Of a stretch of 63,863 bases of DNA, positions 50,597 to 60,277 are shown one piece after another. This DNA comes from Deltaproteobacteria bacterium (lineage in GTDB: Bacteria > Desulfobacterota > Desulfobulbia > Desulfobulbales > Desulfurivibrionaceae), in NCBI GenBank assembly GCA_026388695.1, contig JAPLJH010000045.1, forward strand, positions 1 to 63,863. Reading direction: 5' to 3'. Within the stretch, counting starts at the first letter, position 1; every line of letters starts with the position of its first letter. The position numbers and the translations under genes were made by a program. The notes beneath the pieces were generated by a model that did no database searches, was not told the origin of the DNA, and worked only from the letters and a program-made list of their open reading frames with translations.

Positions 50597-51103
50597 TCAG
50601 CAGCCTTCCACGGCCTTGCCTTTCTTTTTGACCGGCGCCGAAGTGGTGGCCGGGGCAGGAGCTGCCTTCTGCTCCGAAGCAGCGGCATCTGCTTTATGGC
50701 AGGCGGTGCAGGCAGTCGGGCCTTTCTTGCCGTTCACCCCGGTGGTGTGGCAGGTCTTGCACCGGGCATGGAACACGTCCATGGGCTTTTGGAGTTTGGC
50801 GTTGGCAAACTTTTCGTTATGGCAGGTTGCGCAATGCAGGCCATCGGTGTTTGCCAGCCCGGCGATGGCCGCCTCGTTCAGGGGCTGATGCTTGGCATCG
50901 TGATGGCAGGTGGTGCAATCAAGGCCAAGGGCTGTGTGTTTGGCATGGCTGAACAGGGCGGGTTTCTTGCCCTTGATCACCAGCTCCTGGGCCGGGGCTG
51001 CGATTTTCCCGGTGGCTGGAGTGGTGGCGGCATGCAGATCGATCATGGTGATGGTCAGTCCGGCTGCGCACATCATGGTAAGGGCAATCACTGTTTTTTT
51101 CAT
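50597..51103 (-). CDS. Tetraheme class III cytochrome c3-type protein
   Basis: 168 residues with a signal peptide (cleavage near LHAATT). Four CXXCH motifs start at Cys63 (CTTCH), 91 (CATCH), 115 (CKTCH) and 132 (CTACH), with His residues for the sixth ligands, as in the small cytochromes c3 of sulfate reducers. It is a periplasmic electron carrier. The Ala/Pro/Lys-rich tail ends in VEGC. TAGGAGAAAC before the ATG gives a good ribosome site. Confidence 0.92.
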   Translation of the reverse strand: MKKTVIALTMMCAAGLTITMIDLHAATTPATGKIAAPAQELVIKGKKPALFSHAKHTALGLDCTTCHHDAKHQPLNEAAIAGLANTDGLHCATCHNEKFANAKLQKPMDVFHARCKTCHTTGVNGKKGPTACTACHKADAAASEQKAAPAPATTSAPVKKKGKAVEGC

Positions 51104-51388
51104 CGTAGTTTCTCCTAAGGTTGTTTTTTTGTTTTCCGGGGTGGCTCCTGCGGAACCCCTTTCCTTTTGGCTGTATCCTAGCCACAATCCAGCGGCGTTT
51201 CTAGAGGACATGGGGTCATGTCGGGCGACATCGGTTACAGCGCTGGGGATGTGTGTGGCTCAAGTCTGGCTGCTTCTTGGCTTTTGTTGATTTCCATTGC
51301 CCCTGCTTTGGCGGGCGTGGTAGTCTGGCGGCCCGATGAAAAAGACGTTTGCCCGCGCGGTTGCGCTTTTGATAAACGGACAGAGAAG

Positions 51389-53503
51389 ATGACGCACCAG
51401 AAAACAAGCAAAAAAACGGAACTCCTCGCCCCGGTGGGGAGCCTGGAGTCATTTTTCGCCGCTCTGGAAAATGGGGCCGATGCGATGTACTGCGGCTTAA
51501 AGGAGTTTTCCGCCCGGGCCAAGGCCAAGAATTTCACTCTTTATGAGGTGGAGAAGATGACCACCCATGCCCACCAGCAACGGCGGCAGCTCTACATCGC
51601 TCTCAATACCCTGATTAAGGAAAAGGAGCTGTCCCAGCTGGTAGGGATTCTTGCCGACTTGACCGGGATCGGGATCGACGGCCTCATCATCCAGGATCTC
51701 GGGGTCTGGCGGCTGGCCAAAAAATATTTTCCCCAGTTGCCCCTGCACGCCTCAACCCAGCTGGCCGTGCATAACGCCGCCGGGGTCAAGATGCTGGAGC
51801 AGATGGGTTTCACCCGGGCGGTCCTGGCCCGGGAGCTCTCCTTGGCCGAGATTGCTGCCATCCGGCAGCAGAGCACCATCGAGTTGGAGCATTTTGTCCA
51901 CGGGGCGCTCTGTTTTTCCGTTTCCGGGCAATGCCTGTTTTCTTCCGCAGTCAGTGGGATGAGCGGCAACCGGGGCCGTTGCGCCCAGCCCTGCCGGCGC
52001 AAGTATCTCAACCAGGAACAGCCGGGCTATCATTTTTCCACCAGCGATTTCTCTGCCCTTTCCTCGGTACCCCAGCTACTCAAGGCCGGGGTCATGAGCC
52101 TCAAGATCGAAGGTAGGATGAAGAGCGCCGACTATGTGGCCCGGGTGGTGGCAGCCTACCGTTTGGTGCTGGATGCCCCGGAAAGCGGGCGCAAGCAGGC
52201 GATGGCTGAGGCCGAGGAGCAGCTGGCCCTCTCCTTTGGCCGCCAGGCGACCAAGGGTTTTCTTACCGGGTCCATCCCCGCAGGGATTGCGGATTCCTCC
52301 AAGCAGGGGACCCTTGGTAAGCATCTCGGCCAGGTGACCTCGCTACGCGGCGGCATGATCGGGTTTGAGACCAGCGACCGGCTGCACGTGGGGGACCGGA
52401 TCCGCGTCCAGCCCCAGAATGATCAGGCCGGCACCGGCTTTACCGTACGGGAGCTCTGGATCGAGCAGAAAAAGCTCAAGGCGGTTAAGGCCGGGGATTT
52501 TGTCCGGGTGCGGATTCCCGATAAGGGCGGCTTTTTTCAGCAGGGAGACAAGGTTTTCAAGGTGGGGGGCAAGGCCGCCTTTACCCTGAGCCTGGAGACC
52601 TGCCGCGCTACGCTTGAGCAGGTGGTTGTGCCGGAAAAGAGCCCGGCCCAGAAAGAGAGCCTTGGTCAGGCCCGGACTCAGGCCCTGGCCAGTCTGCTCC
52701 CCGCAGGGGCTACACAGGCGGCATCTGTTCAGACCCTGACCGTGCGTGGTCGGGGATCCCAGGATTTTCTTGTCCTCGATGAGTCGTCCGTTGTCAGCCT
52801 TGAGCTGCCGCTGACCCCGGAGATATTGGTATCCTTGAAAAAAGTGGACCTGCGGCGTGTCGATTGGCAGGGAAGGATTATCTGGGAGATTCCGCCCATG
52901 CTCTTCGGGGGCGAGTGGGACGAATACCGCCGGGCGGTTGGGATGCTGGCAGGGCAGGGGTTTTGTAAGTTTCGCCTCAACAATCTTGGGCATTTCCCAC
53001 TATTCGCCGGTCTGTCGGGCCTGGCCATGCTGGGCGGCTTCCGCTGCTACACCCTGAACAGCCAGGCCGCCCTTGCCTGGCAGGAGCTAGGGCTTGCCGA
53101 ACTCACCGCCGATCTGGAGGACGATCGCAAGAACCTGCAGGAGCTTTTTCGTCGGGCCGAATCTCTGCCGCCCTTGGCGACCACCACCTACAGCCCGTTG
53201 CCGGTGATGCTGTCCCGTATTCCGGTCCGTGGGGTGCGTCCCGGTTCGGTGCTGCGGGCGGAAGGGGGAGAGGGGTACCGTGTTTTTCAGAACCATGGCC
53301 TCACCGAAGTTCTGGCGGAGCAGGATTTTTCCCTGCTGGGTCATCTTGCCGAACTTAAACGCATGGGTTGTGCCCGGATCATCGTCGATCTGAGCCATTG
53401 CGGGGCGATGTCCGCAAGGGGCAAGCAGGTGCTGGCCGCTTGCGGTGCTGATCAAGCTCTGACGGAGACCACCAGTTTTAATTACCAGCGCGGGCTGACC
53501 TGA
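51389..53503 (+). CDS. Peptidase U32-family RNA hydroxylase-type protein
   Basis: 704 residues. The U32 signature is ELEHFVHGALCFSVSGQC, with further cysteines in GRCAQPCRRKY for the Fe-S cluster; LKIEGRMKSADYV is conserved. The long C-terminal part fits RlhA/TrhP-type enzymes, which hydroxylate 23S rRNA or tRNA using prephenate. Which of the two RNAs is modified cannot be told. ATG 51389 is chosen because upstream in-frame sequence back to 51218 looks non-coding. Confidence 0.88.
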   Translation: MTHQKTSKKTELLAPVGSLESFFAALENGADAMYCGLKEFSARAKAKNFTLYEVEKMTTHAHQQRRQLYIALNTLIKEKELSQLVGILADLTGIGIDGLIIQDLGVWRLAKKYFPQLPLHASTQLAVHNAAGVKMLEQMGFTRAVLARELSLAEIAAIRQQSTIELEHFVHGALCFSVSGQCLFSSAVSGMSGNRGRCAQPCRRKYLNQEQPGYHFSTSDFSALSSVPQLLKAGVMSLKIEGRMKSADYVARVVAAYRLVLDAPESGRKQAMAEAEEQLALSFGRQATKGFLTGSIPAGIADSSKQGTLGKHLGQVTSLRGGMIGFETSDRLHVGDRIRVQPQNDQAGTGFTVRELWIEQKKLKAVKAGDFVRVRIPDKGGFFQQGDKVFKVGGKAAFTLSLETCRATLEQVVVPEKSPAQKESLGQARTQALASLLPAGATQAASVQTLTVRGRGSQDFLVLDESSVVSLELPLTPEILVSLKKVDLRRVDWQGRIIWEIPPMLFGGEWDEYRRAVGMLAGQGFCKFRLNNLGHFPLFAGLSGLAMLGGFRCYTLNSQAALAWQELGLAELTADLEDDRKNLQELFRRAESLPPLATTTYSPLPVMLSRIPVRGVRPGSVLRAEGGEGYRVFQNHGLTEVLAEQDFSLLGHLAELKRMGCARIIVDLSHCGAMSARGKQVLAACGADQALTETTSFNYQRGLT

Positions 53504-53753
53504 TCCGTTTTCTGAAAAAAAAGTATGGGTTGGGCTGAATTTCCCCTTGCAAAGTTAAGCAGCTTTTTCTATGTATAAACCCCTATGGCAGGGCGGAAAC
53601 CCTGTCATTTTCTGCCTGACGCGCTTGGCTATGTTGTCCGTCGGGTACCTATCACCTGGCCCCGCCTTTACCCTGCGCATCTCCCTCGCGTAAAGCTCCC
53701 CGACCATCTGATATCTACCCGATACTGCAAAGTATTTTGGAGGGAATTATCCG

Positions 53754-55436
53754 ATGAGCACCCGTTTGGTTCCTGAGTTTTTTTCCTGCATCAAGGATGG
53801 CTGCGACCGCAAGAATCTGGGCAAGGAGGTCATGGCCGGAGTCCTGGTCGGCATTGTCGCCTTGCCCCTGGCCATTGCCTTTGCCATTGCTTCGGGGGTC
53901 AAGCCGGAACAAGGCATCTTCACTGCGATCATCGCGGGTTTTCTCATCTCTTTTTTGAGCGGCAGCCGGGTGCAGATCGGCGGGCCAACCGGCGCCTTCA
54001 TCGTGGTGGTTTTCGGGATTGTCGCCAAGTTCGGCTACGACGGTCTGGCCATGGCCACCCTGATGGCCGGGGTGATGCTGGTCGGCATGGGCCTGGCCCG
54101 GATGGGCGCGGTGATCAAGTTCATCCCCTATCCTATGACCGTGGGGTTCACCAGCGGCATCGCCCTGATCATCGCCACCACCCAGATTAAGGATTTTTTC
54201 GGACTCACCATCCCCGCGCTCTCCGGCGAGTTTGTTCACAAGATTCTCGATTACGCACACCATGCCGATACCCTGAATCCCTCGTCCCTGCTGGTGGGCA
54301 TCATCTCGCTGTTGATCATCGTCTTCTGGGGCAAGCTGACCCGCAAGGTGCCTGGCTCTATTATTGCCATTCTGGTCGGCACTGGCCTGGTTCATTTTCT
54401 TGGGTTGCCGGTGGAGACCATCGGTTCGCAGTTCGGCAGCGTGCCCAGTATGCTGCCCATGCCGAGGTTGCCCCACCTGGACTGGGCCATGCTGCCGCAG
54501 CTGGTGTCACCCGCCTTGACCATCGCCTTGTTGGGCGCCATCGAGTCGCTGCTCTCCGCAGTGGTGGCCGACGGTATGACCGGCATGCGTCACCGCTCCA
54601 ACATGGAGCTGGTGGCCCAGGGGGTCGCCAATATCGCCTCGCCCTTCTTCGGCGGGATTCCGGCCACCGGCGCCATCGCCCGGACCGCCACCAACATCAA
54701 AAACGGCGGCCGCACCCCGGTGGCAGGCATGGTCCATGCCGTCACCCTGTTGCTGATCCTGCTGCTTTTCGGCCGCTGGGCCGTGCTCATCCCCATGCCC
54801 ACCCTGGCTGCGATCTTGCTGGTGGTCGCTTTCCACATGAGCGAATGGCGGCATTTCGTTAAGCTGTTCCGCGCCTCCAAGTCGGATATCCTGGTGATGC
54901 TCAGCACCTTTTTTCTCACGGTTTTTGTCGATCTCACCATCGCCATCCAAACCGGCATCGTCCTTTCCGCCCTGCTCTTCATGAACCGCATGGCCCAGGT
55001 CACCGAGGTGCGCAATATCACCAGTGAACTCAACGAGGAATACGGCAAGGAAGACGCCCTGGCCATCGCCACCCGCGAGGTCCCCCAGGGGGTGGAGGTG
55101 TTCGAGATTTACGGACCGTTTTTCTTCGGGGCCGTTACCCAGTTCAAGGATACCCTGAACATCGTCAAGAACCCGGCCAGGGTGCTGGTTCTGCGGATGC
55201 GCCATATCTTGACCATCGACGCCACAGCCCTGCAAGCCCTGGAGGATCTGTTGGCCAAGACCCGCAAGGACGGCACGGCCCTGCTTCTCTCCGGCGTCCG
55301 GCCACAGCTCCGGGTCTCCCTGGATCGCAACCGGTTCACCGAAAAGATCGGCCAGGAGTTTATTTTCGGGCATATCGATGACGCCCTGGCCGGAGCAAGG
55401 AAGATTCTGGCGGAGCAGGGGGGCAATCCCGAATAA
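53754..55436 (+). CDS. SulP-family anion transporter with STAS domain
   Basis: 560 residues. The N-terminal membrane domain has about 12 helices (VGIVALPLAIAFAIASG, GGPTGAFIVVVFG, YPMTVGFTSGIALII, GGIPATGAIARTATNIKNG). The C-terminal STAS domain is at about 440-555. It moves sulfate, bicarbonate or similar anions; the ion is not decided by the sequence. The 250-bp upstream gap holds a short hairpin near 53587 and no gene. Confidence 0.94.
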   Translation: MSTRLVPEFFSCIKDGCDRKNLGKEVMAGVLVGIVALPLAIAFAIASGVKPEQGIFTAIIAGFLISFLSGSRVQIGGPTGAFIVVVFGIVAKFGYDGLAMATLMAGVMLVGMGLARMGAVIKFIPYPMTVGFTSGIALIIATTQIKDFFGLTIPALSGEFVHKILDYAHHADTLNPSSLLVGIISLLIIVFWGKLTRKVPGSIIAILVGTGLVHFLGLPVETIGSQFGSVPSMLPMPRLPHLDWAMLPQLVSPALTIALLGAIESLLSAVVADGMTGMRHRSNMELVAQGVANIASPFFGGIPATGAIARTATNIKNGGRTPVAGMVHAVTLLLILLLFGRWAVLIPMPTLAAILLVVAFHMSEWRHFVKLFRASKSDILVMLSTFFLTVFVDLTIAIQTGIVLSALLFMNRMAQVTEVRNITSELNEEYGKEDALAIATREVPQGVEVFEIYGPFFFGAVTQFKDTLNIVKNPARVLVLRMRHILTIDATALQALEDLLAKTRKDGTALLLSGVRPQLRVSLDRNRFTEKIGQEFIFGHIDDALAGARKILAEQGGNPE

Positions 55437-55475
55437 AAAAACAGGCGGCTTTCCCCGAATGGAGAAGCCGCCTGT
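55434..55475 (-). terminator. Terminator between SulP and the glycine-zipper gene
   Basis: ACAGGCGGCTT and AAGCCGCCTGT pair perfectly. The T tract is on the minus-strand side, so it mainly ends the glycine-zipper transcript. Confidence 0.88.
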
Positions 55476-55533
55476 GATCTACCTACTGCTGGCGCAGAGC
55501 TGAGGAGGGGAAGATGAGCAGGGTTGCCGTGGC

Positions 55534-56010
55534 CTAATCCCGATCCCGGTCATAACGGCCAGAAGACCGCCAGTGATCGCGGTCATGCCCCCGACCATGG
55601 TCCCAGCGATGGCCCCAACGCGGCGGCTCATCCCAGCCACGATCTATGACCACCACCCGTTCCGGCGGGCAATACACCACCGGCCTTTCGTACACCACCA
55701 CCGGCCTGTAATGCACCGCCCGGTCTTCATAATCGTCTTCGTACTGCTGGACCACCCTGGGCGGCGGGGAGTACACCCGCATCGTCCGGCCCTGATCCTT
55801 CTCCATCTCATTGCCGACCATATAGCCGAGCACCCCGCCGATGGCGGTGCCCAGCAGGGTGCCCTTGGTGTTGCGGCCTATGGCTTGGCCGAGAATGGCG
55901 CCTCCGGCCGCGCCGCCCAACGCTCCATTTTGGGCGGTGTCTCCGGCCTGGACGTTTTGGCTGACAAGTAATATTCCGATACACGTTGCGAGCAGGGTTT
56001 TTTTCAGCAT
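55534..56010 (-). CDS. Exported glycine-zipper 2TM protein
   Basis: 158 residues from MLKKTLLATC at 56010, with GGAGG upstream. The signal peptide ends at VQA. A glycine zipper (ALGGAAGGAILGQAIG, TLLGTAIGGVLGYMVG) at about 30-70 inserts into membranes. The C-terminal half is rich in Arg, His, Asp and Pro. Such proteins are often envelope-stress lipoprotein-like factors; the exact role is unknown. Confidence 0.85.
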   Translation of the reverse strand: MLKKTLLATCIGILLVSQNVQAGDTAQNGALGGAAGGAILGQAIGRNTKGTLLGTAIGGVLGYMVGNEMEKDQGRTMRVYSPPPRVVQQYEDDYEDRAVHYRPVVVYERPVVYCPPERVVVIDRGWDEPPRWGHRWDHGRGHDRDHWRSSGRYDRDRD

Positions 56011-56244
56011 TTGTATTTCCTCCATGGTTTACGCATACAGCACAGGCAACTTTCAACTCCACGCTACGCGAGAAAAAATGATTTTTCCAGCCGACATGGG
56101 GCGTAGCCAGGGCAATGTCGACCCGATGTCGGGTTCTCCCGCAGGGATATCGGGCGGTTTTTCGTGGGCAAGTCCCGGAGTAATTGCCTCTTTGGCGCAA
56201 GCGTGCTAGAAGGGAGGAAAGACTCCGTTTATTAGGAACCTCCC

Positions 56245-57420
56245 ATGCGCCGCCAGATTTTGCTGTCCATCTGCATCCGATTTTTCATCTATTTCACGCA
56301 CTGGCTGGTCCTGGCCTATCTGCCCCTGCTCCTCAAGGGCTATGGCTTAAGCGATATGCAGATCGGTATGGCCATCGGTCTTTTTTCCTTGTCTTCCATG
56401 GCGCTGATGCTGCCGCTGGGACTGTTTTCCGATATTTTTTCGCCCAAGCGGACCATGCTCTGCGGCGCCCTGCTCTATGGGGGGTATTTTGCCGCCCTCC
56501 TGACTGCCCGCTCCTTTGCCTGGATTTTGGCGGCGGTGTGTGTCGGGGGATTGGGGAGTGCGGCCCTGGTGGTGGTGAGCGAGTCCCTGTATCTCAAGCA
56601 TTTCGGGCAGATCCAGCGGAGCCGCAGGGTGGCGACCTACCAGTTGAGCACCTATCTGGGATTCGGCCTTGGTCCCCTGGTCGGCGGCCTGGTGGTGCAA
56701 ATGTCATCGCCTACCCTGTTGTTCTCGCTGGCTATGGCTGGGGCCGGGGCTATTTTTTGTCTCTCGCTGTTCCTGGTTGATTATGAGCCCATTGTCTTTT
56801 CCTTTAAGGAATACAGTGGGGATATCCTTGGGTTCAAGCCCTTGCTGTTGCTTGCCTGTCTTTTTGTGCTGGGGACCCATTTCGGGGTGGAGCAGACCTC
56901 TTTTTCCCTGCTGCTCAGAGATAAATTCGGCCTTTTTCCCCGGCAGATAGGAATGGTCTTTGCCTGTATGGGGCTGTGGATGGCCCTGGCTGTGCCTCTG
57001 GTGGGCAGGTTTCACGACAAGCGGAGATCAGTGTTTCTCTTTTTTCTTGGGGGGATGGCTTTTTCTGCGGTGTTTCAGGTGCTGACTCCGCTGGCCGGCG
57101 GTATCTGGAGCCTGGTGGTTATCCGTTTGCTCCATAATCTGGGCGATACCGTGGCCTTGCTGGAGCTTGGCGTTCTGGTGGCGCTGCTTTTTCCTTCCGG
57201 CCGGTTGGGTGGCAACTCCGGTCTGCTCTATGGCGCCCGCACCCTGGCTACTTTTCTTGCCGCCGTAGTCTCCGGCAGCCTGAACCGGGAGTGGGGGTAT
57301 GGTGCATCCTTCATGGGGAGCGGCCTTTTTGTCCTCTGTTTTGTGGTGGGCAGTTTTGCTTTTATCGGGCTCAGTGCAACGCGGCGGCAGGCGGTGGGCT
57401 GGCAGGAATCTGGGCAATGA
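56245..57420 (+). CDS. Major facilitator superfamily transporter
   Basis: 391 residues, about 12 hydrophobic helices. The loop 2-3 motif reads GLFSDIFSPKRT, and a comparable GRFHDKRRS lies between helices 8 and 9. The substrate is unknown. The gene stands alone between a divergent envelope gene and a repeat element. Confidence 0.9.
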   Translation: MRRQILLSICIRFFIYFTHWLVLAYLPLLLKGYGLSDMQIGMAIGLFSLSSMALMLPLGLFSDIFSPKRTMLCGALLYGGYFAALLTARSFAWILAAVCVGGLGSAALVVVSESLYLKHFGQIQRSRRVATYQLSTYLGFGLGPLVGGLVVQMSSPTLLFSLAMAGAGAIFCLSLFLVDYEPIVFSFKEYSGDILGFKPLLLLACLFVLGTHFGVEQTSFSLLLRDKFGLFPRQIGMVFACMGLWMALAVPLVGRFHDKRRSVFLFFLGGMAFSAVFQVLTPLAGGIWSLVVIRLLHNLGDTVALLELGVLVALLFPSGRLGGNSGLLYGARTLATFLAAVVSGSLNREWGYGASFMGSGLFVLCFVVGSFAFIGLSATRRQAVGWQESGQ

Positions 57421-57444
57421 GTTGGCGGCGAGTTGGTTTGTTCA

Positions 57445-57813
57445 TTTCTTTGCTTGCCCAAAGAAACGAACCAAAGAAAGGGCACCCGTGTCACTTGTCC
57501 CACCGGAGGCGGGATGCCCTGTGCTCCTCGATGCTGCCGGGGCTTTGCAAACTCGCTGCGCTCAAACAGTGCAAATCCCCTTTCGGCAGCCTCTCCGGTG
57601 CTCGGCTGCGTGCCAATGGGAGTTTTTCCCCTCCCCCATTTGTCCTGCCGCGCCTCGCAGACGGGGGCGGAAAAGACGCGGGAACTGTCTGAGGGCGAAG
57701 CCCGAGTTTTTCCGCGTCCCGCCCTCGGCGAGAAGTAAGGGAAGCCCGTAGGGCCAGGACTGGCTGGGGTGCCTTTTTCTTGTTTCTTCTTTTGGGCACG
57801 CAAAAGAAGAAAG
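57445..57813. repeat. Dispersed non-coding element with inverted ends
   Basis: Ends TTTCTTTGCTTGCCCAAAG (57445-57463) and CTTTTGGGCACGCAAAAGAAG (near 57789-57809) are near inverted copies, and GGGCACCC/GGGGTGCC lie just inside. The interior is open in several frames but has no ribosome site and codes for low-complexity Arg/Pro/Cys-rich products. I recognise the ends from many proteobacterial intergenic regions. It fills the gap before truA. Confidence 0.65.
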
Positions 57814-57885
57814 AGAGAACAACAGAAAAATCATCTTCATTTTTCCCGGAATCTCTGGGCTACTTTTTTTAAGGAAACCATCACC

Positions 57886-58683
57886 ATGAACGAACACCCA
57901 AAACGATTCAAGTTGGCCTTGGAGTTTGACGGCGGCCGTTACAGCGGTTGGCAGAAACAGGCTGACGCCAAAAGCATTCAGGGCAGCCTGCTCAAGGCGG
58001 CGGCCGAACTTTTCGGTGAGCAGGTGGATGTGCAGGGCAGCGGTCGCACCGACACCGGGGTGCATGGGTTGCGGTTTGTCGCCCATTTGGAGGCGCATAC
58101 CGAGCAGAGCCCCAAGGAGATCGGGGAGCGCCTCAATGAGCTTCTGCCCAACGATATCGCTATCTTGGAGTGCAAAAGGGCGGGGGCGCGCTTCCATGCC
58201 CGGCATAACTGCATCGGCCGCAGTTATCTCTATCAGATCGCCAAACGTAAGACCGCCCTTGGCCGGAATTTTGTCTGGCATATCCCGGATCAGCTCCACG
58301 CCGGGTTCATGCAGGAAGCGGCGTCAACCCTGGTGGGGATGCACGACTTCACCTCATTCACCGACCTGCAGGTGATCAAGAAGAAATCGCCGTTGGTCAT
58401 GGTCCATAAGGCCCAGATCGCGGAAACCGAGGATCTTATCCTCTTTCGCATCGTGGGCTCGCATTTTCTCTGGAAGATGGTGCGCCGCATTGTCGGGGTG
58501 TTGGCCGAGGTTGGCAAGGGGCCGCTCACCGTGGCCGAGGTCCGCCATTTTCTTGAGACGCCGGTGGTGCTGAAAGAATATACCGCGCCGAGCCAAGGGC
58601 TGTTTTTTGAACGGGCCTTTTACCATCAGGAGGAGCTGGATGCTTTCCTGGCAGAGGAGACCGTGCTGCCAGCTTTTTTCTGA
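57886..58683 (+). CDS. truA: tRNA pseudouridine(38-40) synthase
   Basis: 265 residues. The catalytic Asp is in [11 protein letters not shown]; other family stretches are [17 protein letters not shown], and [11 protein letters not shown]. It modifies positions 38-40 of the anticodon arm. AAGGAAAC before the ATG at 57886 and homology set the start. Confidence 0.96.
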   Translation: MNEHPKRFKLALEFDGGRYSGWQKQADAKSIQGSLLKAAAELFGEQVDVQGSGRTDTGVHGLRFVAHLEAHTEQSPKEIGERLNELLPNDIAILECKRAGARFHARHNCIGRSYLYQIAKRKTALGRNFVWHIPDQLHAGFMQEAASTLVGMHDFTSFTDLQVIKKKSPLVMVHKAQIAETEDLILFRIVGSHFLWKMVRRIVGVLAEVGKGPLTVAEVRHFLETPVVLKEYTAPSQGLFFERAFYHQEELDAFLAEETVLPAFF

Positions 58684-58747
58684 TTGGTTTTTCCTGACGC
58701 GTGCTTATTGTCTGATAAAGCAAAAAAATTATCAGAGAGGTGATTGC

Positions 58748-59812
58748 ATGAAGATGATCGGACAGATTGTGGCGAACGCGGGCCTTCTTTTGCTGGGGTT
58801 TGCCCTGGTGAGCCTGTTCAGTGCGTCAGGGGCCGGAGCGGCAGAGAAATCCAAAAAGGCGATCTTTGCTGGGGGCTGTTTTTGGTGCATGGAAAAGCCC
58901 TTTGAACAATTGGACGGCGTATTTTCCGTTACTTCCGGCTATATCGGGGGCCGGACGGAAAACCCCACCTATGAAAATTATGGTGCGGGCGGGCATATTG
59001 AAGCGGTTGAGATCGCCTATGATCCGGCCAAGGTCAGCTACACGAAATTGCTGGATGTCTTCTGGCGCCAGATCGATCCCACCGACAGCGGCGGCCAGTT
59101 TGTGGACCGCGGCCACGCCTACATCTCGGGGATTTTTTATCTTGACGAAGAGCAGCACCAGCTGGCCGAAAAATCCAAAAGTGAGTTGGCTAGCCGTAAG
59201 GTCTTTGCCAAGCCCCTGGTGACGCAGATCGTTCCGGCCACCGCGTTTTATCCGGCGGAAGAGTACCATCAGGATTACTACAAGAAGAACCCCATCCGCT
59301 ACCGCTACTACCGCGGCGGCTCAGGCAGGGATCAATTTCTGGAGAAGATTTGGGGGGATCAGAGCCGGGCGGCCAAGAAATGGAGCGAGGCGGAATTGCG
59401 CAAGCGGCTCACCCCCTTGCAGTATCAAGTTACCCAGGAGGAGGGCACCGAACCGCCTTTCCGCAACGAATTTGCGGATAACAAGCGGGCCGGGATTTAT
59501 GTGGATATCGTTTCCGGCGAGCCGTTGTTCAGTTCCTTAGACAAGTACGATTCGGGCACGGGTTGGCCGAGTTTCAGCAAACCGCTGGCTCCGGAAAGAA
59601 TTGTCGAGCATGAAGACCGCAGGCTTTTCGCAACGCGAACCGAGGTGCGTAGTCGGGAAGCCAATTCACATCTGGGGCATGTTTTTAACGATGGCCCGCA
59701 GCCCACGGGATTGCGCTACTGCCTCAATTCCGCAGCCCTGCGGTTTATCCCCGTGGCAGACCTGGCAAAAGAAGGCTACGGGGAGTTTCTCCCGTTATTC
59801 CAGAAGAAATAG
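58748..59812 (+). CDS. msrAB: Exported peptide methionine sulfoxide reductase MsrAB
   Basis: 354 residues. A signal peptide (to about residue 33) places it in the periplasm. MsrA domain: GGCFWC with catalytic Cys44. MsrB domain: [21 protein letters not shown] and [11 protein letters not shown] with catalytic Cys325. The MsrB part lacks the CXXC zinc pairs, as is usual in fused enzymes. It repairs both epimers of oxidised methionine. AGAGAGGTG precedes the start. Confidence 0.95.
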   Translation: MKMIGQIVANAGLLLLGFALVSLFSASGAGAAEKSKKAIFAGGCFWCMEKPFEQLDGVFSVTSGYIGGRTENPTYENYGAGGHIEAVEIAYDPAKVSYTKLLDVFWRQIDPTDSGGQFVDRGHAYISGIFYLDEEQHQLAEKSKSELASRKVFAKPLVTQIVPATAFYPAEEYHQDYYKKNPIRYRYYRGGSGRDQFLEKIWGDQSRAAKKWSEAELRKRLTPLQYQVTQEEGTEPPFRNEFADNKRAGIYVDIVSGEPLFSSLDKYDSGTGWPSFSKPLAPERIVEHEDRRLFATRTEVRSREANSHLGHVFNDGPQPTGLRYCLNSAALRFIPVADLAKEGYGEFLPLFQKK

Positions 59813-59831
59813 CCGGGATGTTTGTCCTGCC

Positions 59832-60044
59832 TCAATCGTGACTGTGGTCGTGGTTGCAGCCGCATCCGCAGCCAGAACCCTGTGTGTCCTTCTTGTGGAA
59901 ATGCGCCAGGCCGTCGGCGATTTTGTCCTTGAGTTCGGGCGGGGCGTTTTCCAGGCAGTAGATCAAGGCTGCCTCATGCTCGTCGCTGCCGGGGGTGGTG
60001 GTTATGCAGAGATGCAGCGCCTGTTCAAATGATTCGAATTCCAT
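59832..60044 (-). CDS. Small protein with a Cys/His metal-binding tail
   Basis: 70 residues from MEFESFEQALHLC at 60044, with GGGAGA upstream. The first 50 residues are a compact helical domain; the end is GCGCGCNHDHSHD, a strong metal-binding tail of the kind seen on nickel or zinc chaperones. No family is recognised. An in-frame extension to 60140 is rejected. Confidence 0.72.
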   Translation of the reverse strand: MEFESFEQALHLCITTTPGSDEHEAALIYCLENAPPELKDKIADGLAHFHKKDTQGSGCGCGCNHDHSHD

Positions 60045-60277
60045 GGTGGTTTCTCCCAAAAAACGGATGGTAAGCAACGGACTTTTCGCAGCAAGAGGTA
60101 CCCGGTCTTCCTCGGGATTGCAAGAAAAGAAAACAGGCAAAGGGCGGGTAAGGCCTGGAAACTGGGCGGGGATTTGCCTTGCCCCTGGCGCTTGGGCGGT
60201 TTTCGGTGTACCATCGGCAGGTTCATGGGGAGGCTGGATTTTTGTCTGCCCCCAATCAATAATCGCTGCGTGAGGTC

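Noticed and set aside
53587-53610. Small hairpin in the gap before SulP considered as a riboswitch
   Set aside because: A single short stem without any aptamer consensus I recognise; at most a weak terminator.
57491-57803. Several overlapping Arg/Pro/Cys-rich ORFs before truA
   Set aside because: They are open by base composition within a dispersed repeat, with no ribosome sites or domains.
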